Assembly: GCA_021613535.1 (NCBI GenBank)
Contig: CP075493.1
Coordinates: 9,424,001 to 9,488,000 of the forward strand
Length of the DNA stretch: 64,000 nt
From: Adineta vaga
Lineage: Eukaryota > Rotifera
Direction of reading: 5' to 3'
The position numbers and the translations under genes were made by a program. The notes under the pieces are model-generated. The model saw only the letters and a list, made by a program, of their open reading frames with translations. It ran no database searches and was not told the DNA's origin. This document shows, piece after piece, positions 36,330 to 49,485 of this stretch (position 1 is the first letter of the stretch; each line of letters begins with the position of its first letter).

Positions 36330-36818
36330 AACAAAGAAAAAAAATGTGATTTGTTTTTCTTATTTTTTATAATACAATACTAAATAGTATATTTCTTGTC
36401 ACATTTTTATACATTAAAGATATTTTTGAAAAGATTTTTGAACTATATCAATGACAGTTAAATATTCTTAACAGCAATCTATACTACTGACGCCTACTTG
36501 TCACTGCCGCGTTTTGATTTACATTTCACTGGCAATAATTAACTGTGTTAAAACATAAATTTTTTGAGAAGAGAACAACTCTATAATATTGATATATTTG
36601 TAAAACTTATGCCAATTACATTACTTTTTACCATCGACGCATCATGTATATGATTTGCTCTTTTATATAAAAAGAAAGGTTGGAATATTCCAAGTGATCT
36701 GTTCTAAATTGAGTTAAGATTTTTGAATTTTACTCAAAGCATTATTTACAGAGTGACACAGTAAAGGAAGGAAACATTGAAAAAAGGTACGCACTTTGTT
36801 TTTTCACTTCACTTTTCA
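36330..36818. other. intergenic, no gene seen
   Basis: 3' flank of the transporter and upstream region of the next gene. No features recognised. Confidence 0.45.
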
Positions 36819-38557
36819 ATGAATGATTTATCATATACGCAGAAAATGTTTTCAGTGTCTACCATATGTGATATGTATCGCATGATGATTGACACTCATT
36901 TTTATAAATTTGTTCAAGGAATACTACTGTGTAATTACTTATTCACTTTCTTTGTGTGTCTTAGATTTATTACAAGAAATAAGTGTTACCAACAAAAATC
37001 TAATTCAATTATTATTTGGTACTAAAATAAATTTGGCATATGTCACGCATTCAAATATAAATGAAACATTATCTATAAAACATGCTAAATTATGTTCGAA
37101 CAGCTCAAATGAATGGATTTTATTCACCGCTTTTGACAGAGGTATTATTATTTGATTAATATTAACGTCAGTTATAGATCGTTTTTCTTTTTTCTTAATA
37201 GAAACGTTATCACAAGCTATTGATAACAGTGTTTATGCAATAGAACCTTTATCTAATCCATCGAAAACTGTTAATCACTGTCAATCGTTGGATTTTAATG
37301 AATGTTCAGTTTGTAACTTACAGAATGATAATCCAAGATTATTTCAATTCACGTATGAACAACATATGTATATATATATATATATATCGATTTATAAGTT
37401 GCATATATTTCAATTATACTGTATAGAAAAGAAATTCGCAAGAGACATCAATCACTGTGAATCGTTGAATTTTAATGAATGTTCATTTCGTATACGTTAT
37501 TTATCATTATATACGTCGCAAAGCTGCTGATTATATTGATATATATATAAATCGCTGAGAAAACATCATTTCCGAAGTATATTTCAATTAATTGTAATCG
37601 TTAATATATCTTTATTTTAGCCTTTTAATTTAACAATCATGCCTGCATTGATCACATGTCAACATATAGCTATTACAGTTGAACTATATCAAAGTCAATC
37701 ATCTATATTAACGACAGATTGTTTAGCAAATTTACGAAACGAAAATACCAATGAACTCGTGTAAGTACATAATGTTTCACAATCGAGTCTATATCAGTAT
37801 GATTCAAATAGACTTTTCCGATGAGTAATCCAACAATAATATTTGATTCTTTACAACCATTAACTATCTATAATATTTGTATCAATTGTCAAACAGCAAC
37901 TATAATCTGCAGACAAATCACGACTTTAAGTCAAGTAAAGTTATTTCAACTGATAAAAATCAAATATTCCTTTTTTTTATTATAGCAACCGTCTTTTCAT
38001 TTGGAATCTCACCCATGTAATTAATATAGTTTGTAAATTTCAAAGAAACAATATTATCTTCTTTTTTCCTAAAGATTCAACATCGACAGATATCATTACA
38101 ATAATTTCTATAATCCTTACATTGATTACGTTTACGTAAATTATGAAAAAATTGATTCGTATACATTCTCTTGTGTTAATTTATAGAATTATCGCAATAA
38201 AATTAGGACTATACACGTTTGTTTATATTTGTCGTCGATTAAGAAATTTGAATGAACCTCTCCCTAACGAAGTAATAGATTTTATTTATTGAATAATATC
38301 AAATTTGTATTTTCTAGAATAATGAAAATAATATCCCTTTCTTAAGACCTTCAGAAAATCAAGAGATAAATGATAATGCAGAAGAAATTCCTGGACGTAA
38401 CTTAGCAAACGCAACGAATGTTTCATCGATTTCAACAATAGTAATAGTTTTACAATATCAGATAGATATTGAGTTTTCTTTTTTCTAGACTGTTCAAAGT
38501 GCTCAAGAAGTATTTGGTTCCACATCATCCATCGGTTCTCGATATTGTAATCAGTAA
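36819..38557 (+). CDS. single-pass membrane protein with fibronectin-III-like region
   Basis: Ten exons (36819-36930, 36965-37141, 37202-37308, 37621-37760, 37826-37934, 37986-38016, 38075-38135, 38187-38271, 38318-38440, 38489-38557) join in frame to 337 aa. The presumed outer part is Cys-rich, with a fibronectin-III-like pattern (PTIIFDSLQPLTIYNICINC). A transmembrane helix follows (DIITIISIILTLITFTIIAI, extending into GLYTFVYI), then a basic stop-transfer CRRLR and a polar cytoplasmic tail. I do not recognise the protein; it may be an adhesion or receptor molecule. The N terminus lacks a clear signal peptide, so upstream exons may be missing, and the 34-bp intron 1 is unusually short. The exon 3 to 4 join uses a GTTTGT donor. 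Confidence 0.5.
37366..37388. repeat. (TA)n microsatellite
   Basis: Short TA/GT-TA run inside an intron, between the exon and its relic copy. Confidence 0.85.
37441..37500 (+). repeat. relic duplicate of exon 3 of the fibronectin-like gene
   Basis: Sequence reading INHCESLNFNECSF closely repeats VNHCQSLDFNECS of the exon ending at 37308, after a TA microsatellite. At the position of the donor GT the copy has TT, so it cannot be spliced in the same way. It lies within the long third intron. Confidence 0.55.
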
Positions 38558-39109
38558 AACTACAACATAAGTTTTGTCTCTTTTATTATATAGACACGAA
38601 TGTTTTTCAATTTGTAAAGTCCTTTTTATTCATTCAAGATTGGAAATATTTGACTTTTTTTGATAGTTGAAATCCGTCCGATAGTTACACAATAGAATCA
38701 TCTGTCATTGTGTGTTCGTATTTGACATTTTTTCGATTCTGTCTATATGTTTTATGAAAAGAATTCAAGATGTCAGTAGAGATCGATGAAATGAAATAAA
38801 TTTTCTAGTAGAAAAAACTCAATTATCATATCGTTGAAAATCACTATATGAAATAAAAATCAATAAATTTTCCTTTCATTTCCTAGAAAAATCTATTTCA
38901 AGAAAAAAATTATTGGTTATCCGTTATTTATAAGCGATTCGTTGGATATGATCATATGCTTGTGTATGTATGTATGTGTGTATGCTTCTTCATTTTTTTT
39001 TTGCTTTCTGTCATTTGTCTTTCTATTCTTTCTTTTCACCTATAAACAATTGTCAATGATTGATTTTATCGAAATATGTTTTTAGATCGGTAAAAATCAA
39101 ATAGACAAA
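38558..39109. other. intergenic, no gene seen
   Basis: Upstream region of the AF9/ENL gene. Contains a (TGTA)n run at about 38964-38982. Confidence 0.45.
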
Positions 39110-42100
39110 ATGACCGATCGTGATGATATTAATGAGGTCTGTCGATTTATCTTCAAATATCATTTGTTTATTTTTCTTTTGAAATAATCTTCTAAATAGA
39201 TTGTTGAAATCGATTTTGAAGTTGGTCATATATCGACAATTCGAGCCGAACCAACGACAAATCATTATCCCCCACGTACACATGATTGGAAAGTATATTT
39301 ACGTTCTGCTGATGTTCATGGTGATTTAAGTTGTCTTATACAACGTTGTGTTTTCTATTTACATCCAGAATTTCCGAATAATAAACGAGGTAAAATCGAA
39401 AGTATGGGTTCAATGATTCCAAAATATAATATGTTTTAGAATTAAAATCAACCCCATTCGCTATTCAAGAATCAGGTTATGCTGGTTTTCATTTGGTATG
39501 TCTTTGTTTAATTGATAAATCTGTATTTGATACATATAGATATATCAATTGTTTTGTTTTTACTTTTAGCCAATTGAAATATATTTTAAAACGAAAAAAG
39601 AACCGAAAAAATTTCGTATTGAATACGATCTTGATTTACATACAAATATTGATGGTCGTCCATTTCGACAGAAAGAAAGTTATGTACGAAAGTATCGATG
39701 CACATTCTATGATCCTGATCCAGAATTTCGACAAAAAATCTTAGCAGCTGGCGGGGTAAGAGAACATTCGACTTTTTTTCTCGGTTAAACATCTGTATTA
39801 TTAACCTTTTCAAGGCGTTAGTCTTTGTTAACAAACCGTAACGAATATTATTTTTTTTTCTCTATAGAAATCAAAAAACAAATTTCTTCGTTTTTGTAAT
39901 TCAAGGACATTGAATTATTTTCATTGTAGAATATTCTTTTTGCTTTTGTAATCTTATCTCTATCAATTGCGATTGATATCGTAATTATACATTTCATTTT
40001 TGATCAAATTTGACTTTGAGTACAAATATTGTTTGATAAAATCGTCTGTTGAACTGTAAGATGCTTCGTCATCGTATTCATCTTTCGTTGATTTGCTTTT
40101 ATTTTATCTTTATGTATATGTATATATATATACATGTACATATCATCAATCGACTGATTTTGTACATTCGATGAATATAGACAATTTATATTTCTACGCA
40201 TCACATAATTTTATCATGAAGTTAAAACAAAACGATTTCTTTTGCTTAAGTATTAGAGAGAAAGACCTTGACGGACTCATCGAATGAACAAAAGATAAAC
40301 GATCGATTATTCTTCGAAAAAAATAATAAATTAGATAGTGTAAATCATTTAGATTGAATAAAAAGTTCTCTTTTTTTATTTTTATGAATAGAAAATTAAG
40401 GATTCAAGTACAATATCGACGAATAATAATGAAAGTGATGAGAGTGATGGCGAAGAAAAACAATTACTAGCTCCTCCACCGCCACCACCACCACCACCAC
40501 CACCGCCACCATTATCTGAACCAGCTGTTCGACATTCATCACCTCCACAAAAACGACCTTTTTCACCTGTTCCAACAGTAAATTCAACAACAAATAATAA
40601 AAAAGTTAAAACTGAATCATCAATTATTAATCCAAAGAAAAAGCAATCTCAACAGTCAATAGTTAAGAATGAAAATTCCACGAAATTAACAGTGAATAAT
40701 ATAAATCCCACGAAAAAATCCCAATTTGCACCCTCAAATAAATCATCACCATCACTTGTTGAAGAAAAATCGACTAAAATTTCCATATCTAAAGATTTGA
40801 ATTCAACTGCATCGTTGGTATCGACAACTAATGCATCTTCTGAAGGTAACGTGAAATCTTTCCTTTTTGTCTTTTTGTTCTTCTATCATTCTATATTATT
40901 TAGATGCATCATTATCTAAACCTCGTCCATCGACAACAAAAGTGAAACTAGAAAATGATAATAAACCTGCAATTCAATCAACGACAACTGTAACTACAAA
41001 GAAAAAAGAATCTGTACCATCTCCATCAAAAGCTACTAGTACTCCACAAGTTTCATTGAAAAAACCAATACAAATGCCAATTAATAAGCCTATACAGAAA
41101 ATTCCTATCAAAATTGAACAAACACCTACTACTACTACTACTACCACTGCCAACACCACCACCACCACCACCACCACAATAAAATCACCGTCAAATGTGA
41201 ATATAAAACGAGAATCATCACCGAATATGCATTCTTCGAACAGTACAACTTCAACAGTTTCAATTAGTAGTTTAAAGAAAATTCCGAAAAAAGTTGCTCC
41301 ACCACTTCCACCACCACCGCCAATCGTTGAGAAACGTGTCCGTTCACCAATGACTCCTCCACCATCAAATCGCAATTCTGATCGAGTAAGAATACTTTCT
41401 AATTTTTTGATACTTCAATTGAGTTGTTTTTTTTAAAGGATTCTCATCGACATCAATCTTCTTCATCGAAAAATCATTCCAATTCTAAACGAGATCGTTC
41501 TTCAACATCAAGAACAACCCCACCATCTTCATCTATCAATAATTCTACCAGTAGTCGAAGTAGCAGTAGCAGTAATCGATCAGGAAAACGTAGTGGAAGT
41601 AGTCGAGGTAAAATACAAGAAAAAAAACTATGTTCAAACAAAATAGAACTAATTCAAATTTCTTTTATTTTACGTTCAGGTCGTTCGCGTTCTCGAAGTC
41701 GTTCTCGATCACGTTCGCGTAATCGTTCAAGTCATCAAACGCATCATAATAGTCGTTCACACCATTCATCTACATCATCTCGTCATTCGTCCCAACAAAA
41801 AGATCGATCCAATCGTCATACTCCGCCGCATCTACATCAATCATCTATGTCAAAATCTTCTTCCTCACATCATAAAAGTCGTTGTACACCTACTCCACCA
41901 AAATCAACCCGAAGTCCTTTACGATCAGCTCAAACACATCAGGATCTTCCTGCATCTTCGAATGAATCATCAGTACCATTAATTCCATCGTCCATCAATA
42001 CTCCACAATCTCGACCAGATAGTGTTGAACCACAAGTAGCTGCTTCAACAGCTGGTTCACCTGTTACACATATTTTCCATAGTGAAGATGACCATACTCA

Positions 42101-42590
42101 AACTCCAATGGATATTGATGGACAAAGTGATGATGATACAAATGCTAATCGACAACTTCCATTATCTGATGAACATGATCAAATATCTCCTTCCTCATTA
42201 ACCTTTGTTCCGAATGAATCCCAAAAATTGTTAACAAATCGAAATTCTCAATCTGATCATTCCTATTCATCATTGGATACAAATGAAAGTAATGATGAAA
42301 GTAATTTATCTTTAGAAGATGATGATGATGATTTACCAACAGTTTTAACCGATGATAATTTACGTTCAAAATTAATCTATATTTATAATCGTTTTACATC
42401 TAATTCTACTAATGATTTGCCAACTTTTGTGACATTCTTTAAACGACATCGTCTAATTGATACTTCATCGAAATCAACCAATGGAATGTTTACTTATGAT
42501 CTTTTCTCATTGAATCCATTATTAATTGATGAATTAGCTACAGATCTTGGCTATTTAACAAATCCTCTTATCAATAGAACAGAACAGTGA
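39110..42590 (+). CDS. MLLT3: YEATS-domain AF9/ENL homologue, 824 aa
   Basis: Eight exons (39110-39136, 39200-39389, 39440-39495, 39570-39755, 40392-40845, 40904-41385, 41439-41607, 41680-42590) give 824 aa. The N-terminal YEATS domain is very close to human AF9/ENL: THDWKVYLRS, ESGYAGFHLPIEIYFKTKK, FRIEYDLDL and FRQKILAAGG. It reads acylated histone lysines through an aromatic cage. A long low-complexity middle follows (polyPro, polyThr, Ser-rich, and an RS dipeptide run). The C-terminal ANC1-homology domain (NLRSKLIYIYNRF, FTYDLFSLNPLLIDELATDL) recruits partners such as AF4, DOT1L and CBX8 in animals. The role is therefore transcription elongation as a super elongation complex subunit. One intron (39756-40391) is 636 bp. 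AF9 and ENL cannot be separated here. Confidence 0.93.
40484..40512 (+). repeat. CCA/CCG repeat coding polyproline in AF9/ENL
   Basis: Encodes an uninterrupted run of Pro. A related ACT/ACC run coding polyThr lies at 41131-41176. Confidence 0.85.
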
Positions 42591-45500
42591 TCTCTTATTT
42601 CCCAAAATTAAAATCTATATATTATACATGTACACATTTAAATTGTATGCAAATCTTTCTTTTTTTTCATTTCTTCTTGTTTATTTATGAGAATATATCT
42701 GTTGAAATATGATGTCTTTTCATTTTCTTTTCTCTTACTTGTATAATTTGTTTTTGTTCGTTTTATCTATTCTTTCTCTCTCGTTGGTTTCTTACGTTGT
42801 TCATTATCACATTGTCTTTCAAGCATGTGCACTATATTATATATGAGTGTGTACAAATGGTGCCTGACAGAGAGTTGTTTTCTTTCTTTCTTTCTTTCTT
42901 TTTTGTTAATTTGGATCTTATTTGTTCAGTATAACAAAAGAATAAAGAATAGTTGATGCTAAATTTATTTCATCGCAATTTCAAAGATTGACTCAACGTA
43001 TTCAATTGCACTTAATTCACATCGAAATTTGTAATTGACATACAGAGTATGGTTTCCTCACAAATATATATCCAAAAGTAGAATAAATAGTCTAAAAAAT
43101 TTGATCGCTAACGACAGCTTATTTACGGTTCATTGAAAACGCCGGACTATGGAAATTAAAACTGTTGTTATATACTCTTATTGTAACTAGTAGTCAAAAT
43201 CTGTTACTTATTCACCCTAAAAATGTTCATATCTGAGATTTTTCTTCTCTTGAATCTTTTATTGTATTTGATTTTTTATTTCAATTTTGAAAGTAAAACT
43301 AGAAGAAAATCTGCTTTTGAACCAATTTGAATTATGCCATCATACATAGATGTGTTTATACTCATACAGTGGAAGAATACAAATAAATTCATCAATTATA
43401 GACGCCTGTCGACTATTTGCTTCACGATTAGCTTATGAATTTCGGTTTTAATTTAAGAAGAAAAAAAGAATCGTTGTTAAAACCACTAAAATGTTTTGTT
43501 CGGCATTTGTACTCGAAAATAAAATCGATCCGTTACAAAATTCTTGACTTTTGATTCATTTGTATACACAATTCAATGCAGTATTGTATAGAGTGTGAAT
43601 ATGAGTAAAAAAAAGGATTATGATACCTCCTTCTACAATCCTGATATAACAACGAAAGTATGAAAGATAGTCGATGCTGAATCTATATGATGTGAATGAA
43701 TAACCCAGATTCAATTTTCAAGATAAACTTTCAAATATTTAATTTCCTTTGTTTCGTTTACTTGAGAAATGAACTAAATATAGTTTGGAATTTATTTTAA
43801 TTGTACATCATATAATCATTCGTTTTTAAATCACTGCAAAGCATAGAAAAAATGTATTTATTCTTTTCGATTTTCCTCCTATGTCTTGTTTTTTTCTTTT
43901 TGACCAAGTTTAAACAGCATAATGCTTTGAAAAGTGAAGCCATGACTTACAATCATAACATATCATCTGACTTTACATCGAAATTTGTAATTAGCATGCG
44001 GATTATGTTTTCATCACACATCGATATGAGGACAAAAAAAGGCGTTTTGTCTGCTGTGTTTTATTTGGTTGTCAATGACAAAGTGATATCATATACATAT
44101 TCAGTTCGGTTCGTTTTTTTTCCTCTTCAGACGATTATTATATGTGCATAGAAATTCACATACAACAACTACTATTTTTGAAGTACATCTGAAGAAGTTT
44201 TGTATCTGGGAAGAAGAAAAGCAACGAACATCGAGGACGTATGTACCAAATCGAATCAAGAAGGAAATGATGTTTTTTCTTCATTGAAATGGAAGATCTT
44301 CACTTGTAAGTCTCGGTTTAGAATAATTGTTTTCTTTCGCTGAAGTAAAATTGTTTATTTAGCTTACTATTTGTTTTCTTTATTTCGCTAGATTCGATCA
44401 ATTTCAAATAAATAATAAGTTGTACATTTGATATTCTTGTTTCTATTGTTGAACGACTCCTTTTTTTTCTACTTCTATCTAATTTTTTCTGTCATCTTAA
44501 CATTGACAACCGAAAACAAATAAGTCTATACATGTTAGAAATTGGAAAGAATAAGACAAAGGAAAAAAAGAAAAAAAGAAAGAAAGAAAAAATGAAAATC
44601 ATATTAGCGTTCCTTTTCAGAACCGTTCTCAATACACAAGAGCTGCGAACACCATAATAAAAGAAGAAAAAGAAGAAGAAGAAGTCTCTATTGTGCCGTA
44701 TGTATGCATTGTAGGCATCCATTTAAAAAAACATACATTTTTTTTATTCAATTTAATGTTTGCAGAACATATATTTGCGCGAAGTCAAACTTATACATTT
44801 AAGGGTGTGAGTTTATTTTTATCCAGATCGTTCAGTTTACAAATGATGATCACTATGGGTACGAAATGAATATAGGTGTAAGTTGTCAATAGAAAAGAAG
44901 GAATTGTGCTAGCACTTCATTGTCAAGGACATACGTGTTAATTTAGTGTTTAATTTCCTTTATGAATGTCTACTATTTAGTTAGTTTTCCTTTTTGCATT
45001 GTTAATTCTCTGAAAAGAATTTAAGACTTTTCTATTTGCATGACTGATAAGATAAAACCTTATTTTTCTTAATAAACCTCAAACAATCTTAACTGAGAAT
45101 CATTGAAGATGCTTGTCTAATTGAGCATGATCTAATCAAGTTTTTCTTTTCCTAATTGGAAGAAATGAAAATTTCAAACAGTTATAACAATAAGTTCTTC
45201 GTTGTCGTCATCATCATCGTCATTTTGTTTTCTTTCCTTTCTCTTGACAACAGTCTGTCACTAAATTACTACACCATACATCTTTTATTGAATTGCGGCG
45301 CTCTTGAGAACTTTCTTTCCACCGATCACACAAGTGACTATTGTGCTTTCGCCTATGCGTAATTATCAGAACAATATACATATACAATGTTGCTACGCGA
45401 CTGAGCCTTTCCGTTGTTATCAAAAGAACAAATAACGGCGCATATAATTGTACAATACTTGTGAATGACATCTTTTTTTCTGATTTTACTTATTGAGTTA

Positions 45501-46161
45501 AAGCGTAGAAAAACAGAACAACAAATTTGAAGTAAGTGTACAAGATATAATCATTAAACAAACAAATCGACTGTTAAGTGGCAAATCGAAATACTTCGAT
45601 TTTGCAGCAGACGCAGGCGTCAACTTTTCTTTTAAATTAATCATTTGCTGAATCTTTTTTTAGCTTTAAAAATTCGAAATATTGATTTTCTTTTTCTTTT
45701 CGTACTTAACAATTATCGGTACTTACGTGTCACCGATTGAAAGAAGTTTCATTTCTCATTTGATTATTTTTCTTTCTACATCACACACATACATACATAC
45801 ATACACACAATCGTATGTTGATCGATAGTATTGGTTACCACATTTATTTGGTAACCTTACTAATGCTTTTTATTAAACTAATTGACAAATCAAGTTTATT
45901 TCGTTGAGATTTTTCCTTTTCACATTATCAACCATGAAGGTAGTTCACAAAAAAAGTCAAAATTATGAGAAAAAATAAAACTATAAAAATTGTTCGAAAC
46001 CAGTTTTTTCTTCTTCTTTTAGATATATATTTTTGCAATGTTCAAAGCAACAATGGGTATTATTTTACATTTAGTCTTATCTTTCGAATGTAATTTTTCT
46101 AATTGCTGCTAATTGATTTCTTATTTTCTTATTTTAATTTTCCAAATATACAATATAATAA
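42591..46161. other. 3.6-kb gene-poor region
   Basis: No supported gene. A small hydrophobic-start frame at 43852-44151 (MYLFFSIFLLCLVFFFL) has no family resemblance. There are purine- and pyrimidine-rich strands at 42885-42905 and 44555-44690. A diverged duplicate pair lies at 43017-43065 and 43973-44025. Confidence 0.4.
43017..43065 (+). repeat. diverged direct repeat with 43973-44025
   Basis: Both share ACATCGAAATTTGTAATT followed by a similar 30 bases, about 950 bp apart in the same orientation. Too short and diverged to classify. Confidence 0.45.
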
Positions 46162-49100
46162 ATGACAACTGAATATGAGCAACCCCATAGCCAACGTGGC
46201 TACCAACAGTATGAACCTCGCGGTCATCAGCAGTATGAACCTCGCGGTCATCAGCAGTATGAACCTCGCGGTCATGAACAGTACGAACCGCGTGGCCATC
46301 AACAGTACGAACCGCGTAGTCATCAGCAGTATGAACCTCGCGGTCGTGAACAGTATGAGCAACAGCCTTATCAAGAATATGAACAACGTAGTCATCAGCA
46401 ATATGATCAACGTGAAACACAACAACGTGCGACAATTCCTGAACGTGGTCGTGCTATTCGATTGATGAGAAATGGTGATCCGTATTTTACAGGCCGTACA
46501 TTTGTAATTAATCAACGAAAATACCCATTATTTGATGTCTTTTTGGATGATGCATCACAAGCCTTACGTGCTAATTTTGGAGCTGTTCGATGTATCTATA
46601 CACCAAAATATGGTACAAGACTAAAAGATATCTCTGAACTTGAAGATCATCGTACCTATGTCGCCGGTGGCGGAGAAAGATTCAAAAAAATCCAGTAAAT
46701 AACATTTATATATATGTTGATTTTAACATCTCTTCCTTTCTAGCTATTTAGATATTGCAGAAGGTAAACGAATTGCTACGAAAGGACAAACTATGCCTAA
46801 AGTAAGTTCATATATAAATATATATATATTAGATTAGCTTTATCCTATATAACATTGTGTACATATGTATAAAAATAGCTGCCTCTTTCAAATGTTCTTA
46901 ACAGTTATTTAAAGTTTTGTATGATATGTTGACGACCGAAGTTTACGCGCAATGTTGAATATTTCTACTAGTTTCTTCGATGTAACAATTCTTTCATATA
47001 CTTCAGGTTCAACTTCCACCGGTTCGACGTATTGATGTCGAAGGACGAGCATTAAAATTATCTCGCTCAGAAAATGTTATAATCTAGTAAATCTTTATTT
47101 ATATTTTTTTAATTTCAACTAATTTTCTTTTACAAGTGTTTATCGTAATGGTGATCCCTTAACATTACCTTCCAAAATTCTTCTTGTTAAATCAATATTA
47201 CAAAGTTGGGAATCTGTTCTCGATGAGATCACAAGAAAAGTATCTCTATCGCATACAGCTGTATTAAAGTTTGTATCGACATACTATCTCAATATTCTTT
47301 CAAATGACAGTATTGTTGTTTTAGATTATATTCCATGAATGGAGAGTTGATAATATCAGCACAACAACTTGAATACAATGGAATGTATGTTGCAGCGGGT
47401 AAAGAACGATTTAAACGTGTTGAATATCCAGATCCTAAATCATTCAGTGCAAATTCATCGCCAAAACTGTCGAGAAAATCGTAAGTAAAAATCAAATGAA
47501 ATAAAGTATTCTAATAATTCTATGTAACGAAAAAAATCGAAAACGATCTAAATACATGAGATATATTCCTTTGTTTCCATTAGATCCAAGCACCAGCTTT
47601 TCGTGTAAGTATCAAAGCGATCTCGATTATAAATCTACATTGCAAAGCAGATGTATTGGATGTTGATTTATATCAATTAATCTCTAACATTGACATGAGT
47701 TTCCTAACCAAGAAAAAAGAAGTTTTCTCAGATGTTATTTACCAAGGACAACTCTATCATCATTATTTTATAGTGTTCGTCCTCAAATAAGATTACCTCC
47801 ATTACACAAGAGAGTCGATGATTCTAGTACTGATCGTGAATATCGAACATCTTCATCTGAAAGACAACAAAGGTAGTTCTTTCGAATGCTACGATTAGGT
47901 CTAATCAATTGCAAGTTGCATAATTCTAAACATCATCTAACATAATGCTAGCTTGTACGTCTCTTGTTCTTCTCCTCCTCCTCCTCCTGTTATTCCTTTT
48001 TGTTTTATTTAAATCGTCAATCTATATTTCAATCGATCCTACTTTAGATATATCAAAAATGATGGAACATATACACATACGACTACAACAGCAACATCCT
48101 ATGGAAGTACAGAAACTGCAGGACAGTAAGTCACTATTAAGATGATTAATTCGAGTCTATAATGTTTGTTTAAAGTCGACGTCCTATTCGAGAAGAAAAT
48201 GATTTTTTTAATAATAAACCACAGCAACATCGACGTGGACCTGTTAAAGAAACGGATCTTGATCGAGGTTGTATGACAAACGCAACGAATTCTAAAAACA
48301 TCCAAAGATATTTCTTCTTTGCTCTTTAGATGATGGTGGTATTTATAAAAATCGATTGAATCATCGTGAACGTATTCGAGAAATTGATGAAACACGTGAT
48401 ACAAAAGTTGATTTGCCAGTGGAACATCGACAAGTTGAAACTGTAGAAGATGAAAACTTCTATGGAAATGCAGGAGTAAGCAAATTTCCTTCTTCTTATG
48501 TTCGAGTTATTCCAAACTGATAGTTGAATATCTATTCTAAATGTTTGTAAGTTTTACACTTTATCATTTTCGTATTATTATTTAAGAAAATTCCTCGTCG
48601 CCATGAACAACCACCGAATCAATCTATTTCTGACGTTCGTCAACGACCAACGAAAGTATGATATTTTTTCTTTCTATACTATAATTTAATTGACATGCAT
48701 CCATTTTTTTCTAGAGTCCTCCAATGAATTATCGCAATGAGGACAATCGTTTTCCAAACAGCAATCATCGTAATCATAGTTATAATAATGATTATGATCG
48801 TCGTACTCCGCCACAAATCGATGATGATCCTATTGAACGTCGACAATCATTTGTATCATCAAATACCTTGGTATGTTAGTTTTTTATTAAAAAAAAGACT
48901 TTTCCTATAAAATCTACTAACATGGGGTTAACATGTGTGCATGCTTGTTCGCTACAATAGGCTAACAGAGACAAAGAGGAACAAGCGGCAACAGTCATTC
49001 AATCTCATGTTCGTGGATATCTTACTCGCAAACAGACGCAAGAACCTTTACAAAAACGTCGAATGTATGATGAGGAACGTAATGGATATCAGTATTGTCA

Positions 49101-49485
49101 ACCATCGCAAACAACTGAGGTGAATGCTTTGCTTCTATACTAATGAAATTCGTGTTCGTAAAAATTTTCAAACTGATCTTAGTGCGTTTAACTCTTGCTT
49201 GTTTCTAATGAAGAAAAACGATGATTTACTTCCTCTTCTTCTAAATCGTTAAATTATTCTAGACTTCTTCGAAATCATCATTCTATCGTCAAAACTTCGT
49301 ATGAAAGACATGTACAAACTAGAGCTTAAAGTATGCAAATAATATACTTGACATTGTTAAGCATTCGATATGTTCCTAATGCTTTTTGAAAGAAACTAAT
49401 CTTCACAAATATTTGTTTTATCTATTCATTGATATTTGTTTTGTATTTTTAGCGTGGTCATAGCAAACAACATAATTATGCATGA
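46162..49485 (+). CDS. DCDC2-like tandem doublecortin protein with IQ motif, 603 aa
   Basis: Fourteen exons (46162-46694, 46744-46801, 47007-47086, 47137-47268, 47325-47480, 47584-47604, 47774-47872, 48048-48125, 48176-48267, 48330-48475, 48587-48655, 48715-48870, 48961-49119, 49453-49485) join in frame to 603 aa. After an N-terminal (Q)QYEPRGH repeat come two doublecortin domains: IRLMRNGDPYFTGRTF to YVAGGGERFKKI, and VYRNGDPLTLPSKILL to YVAAGKERFKRVEYPDP. The first matches DCDC2 (FGAVRCIYTP). A charged disordered tail carries an IQ calmodulin-binding motif (AATVIQSHVRGYLTRKQ). DCX domains bind microtubules, and DCDC2 acts in cilia. The exact orthologue is uncertain because of the repeat and the IQ motif. 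Confidence 0.85.
46190..46360 (+). repeat. 24/27-bp tandem repeats coding QQYEPRGH units
   Basis: Six to seven imperfect copies at the start of the doublecortin gene, with near-identical DNA in the first copies. The encoded stretch is probably disordered. Confidence 0.85.

Noticed and set aside
40974-41375. Gly/Val/Phe-rich minus-strand frame over the AF9/ENL gene
   Set aside because: Antisense of Thr/Pro-rich low-complexity coding sequence; no splice or start logic of its own.
46121-46515. Repeat frames opposite the doublecortin gene start
   Set aside because: Antisense readings of the QYEPRGH-coding repeat.
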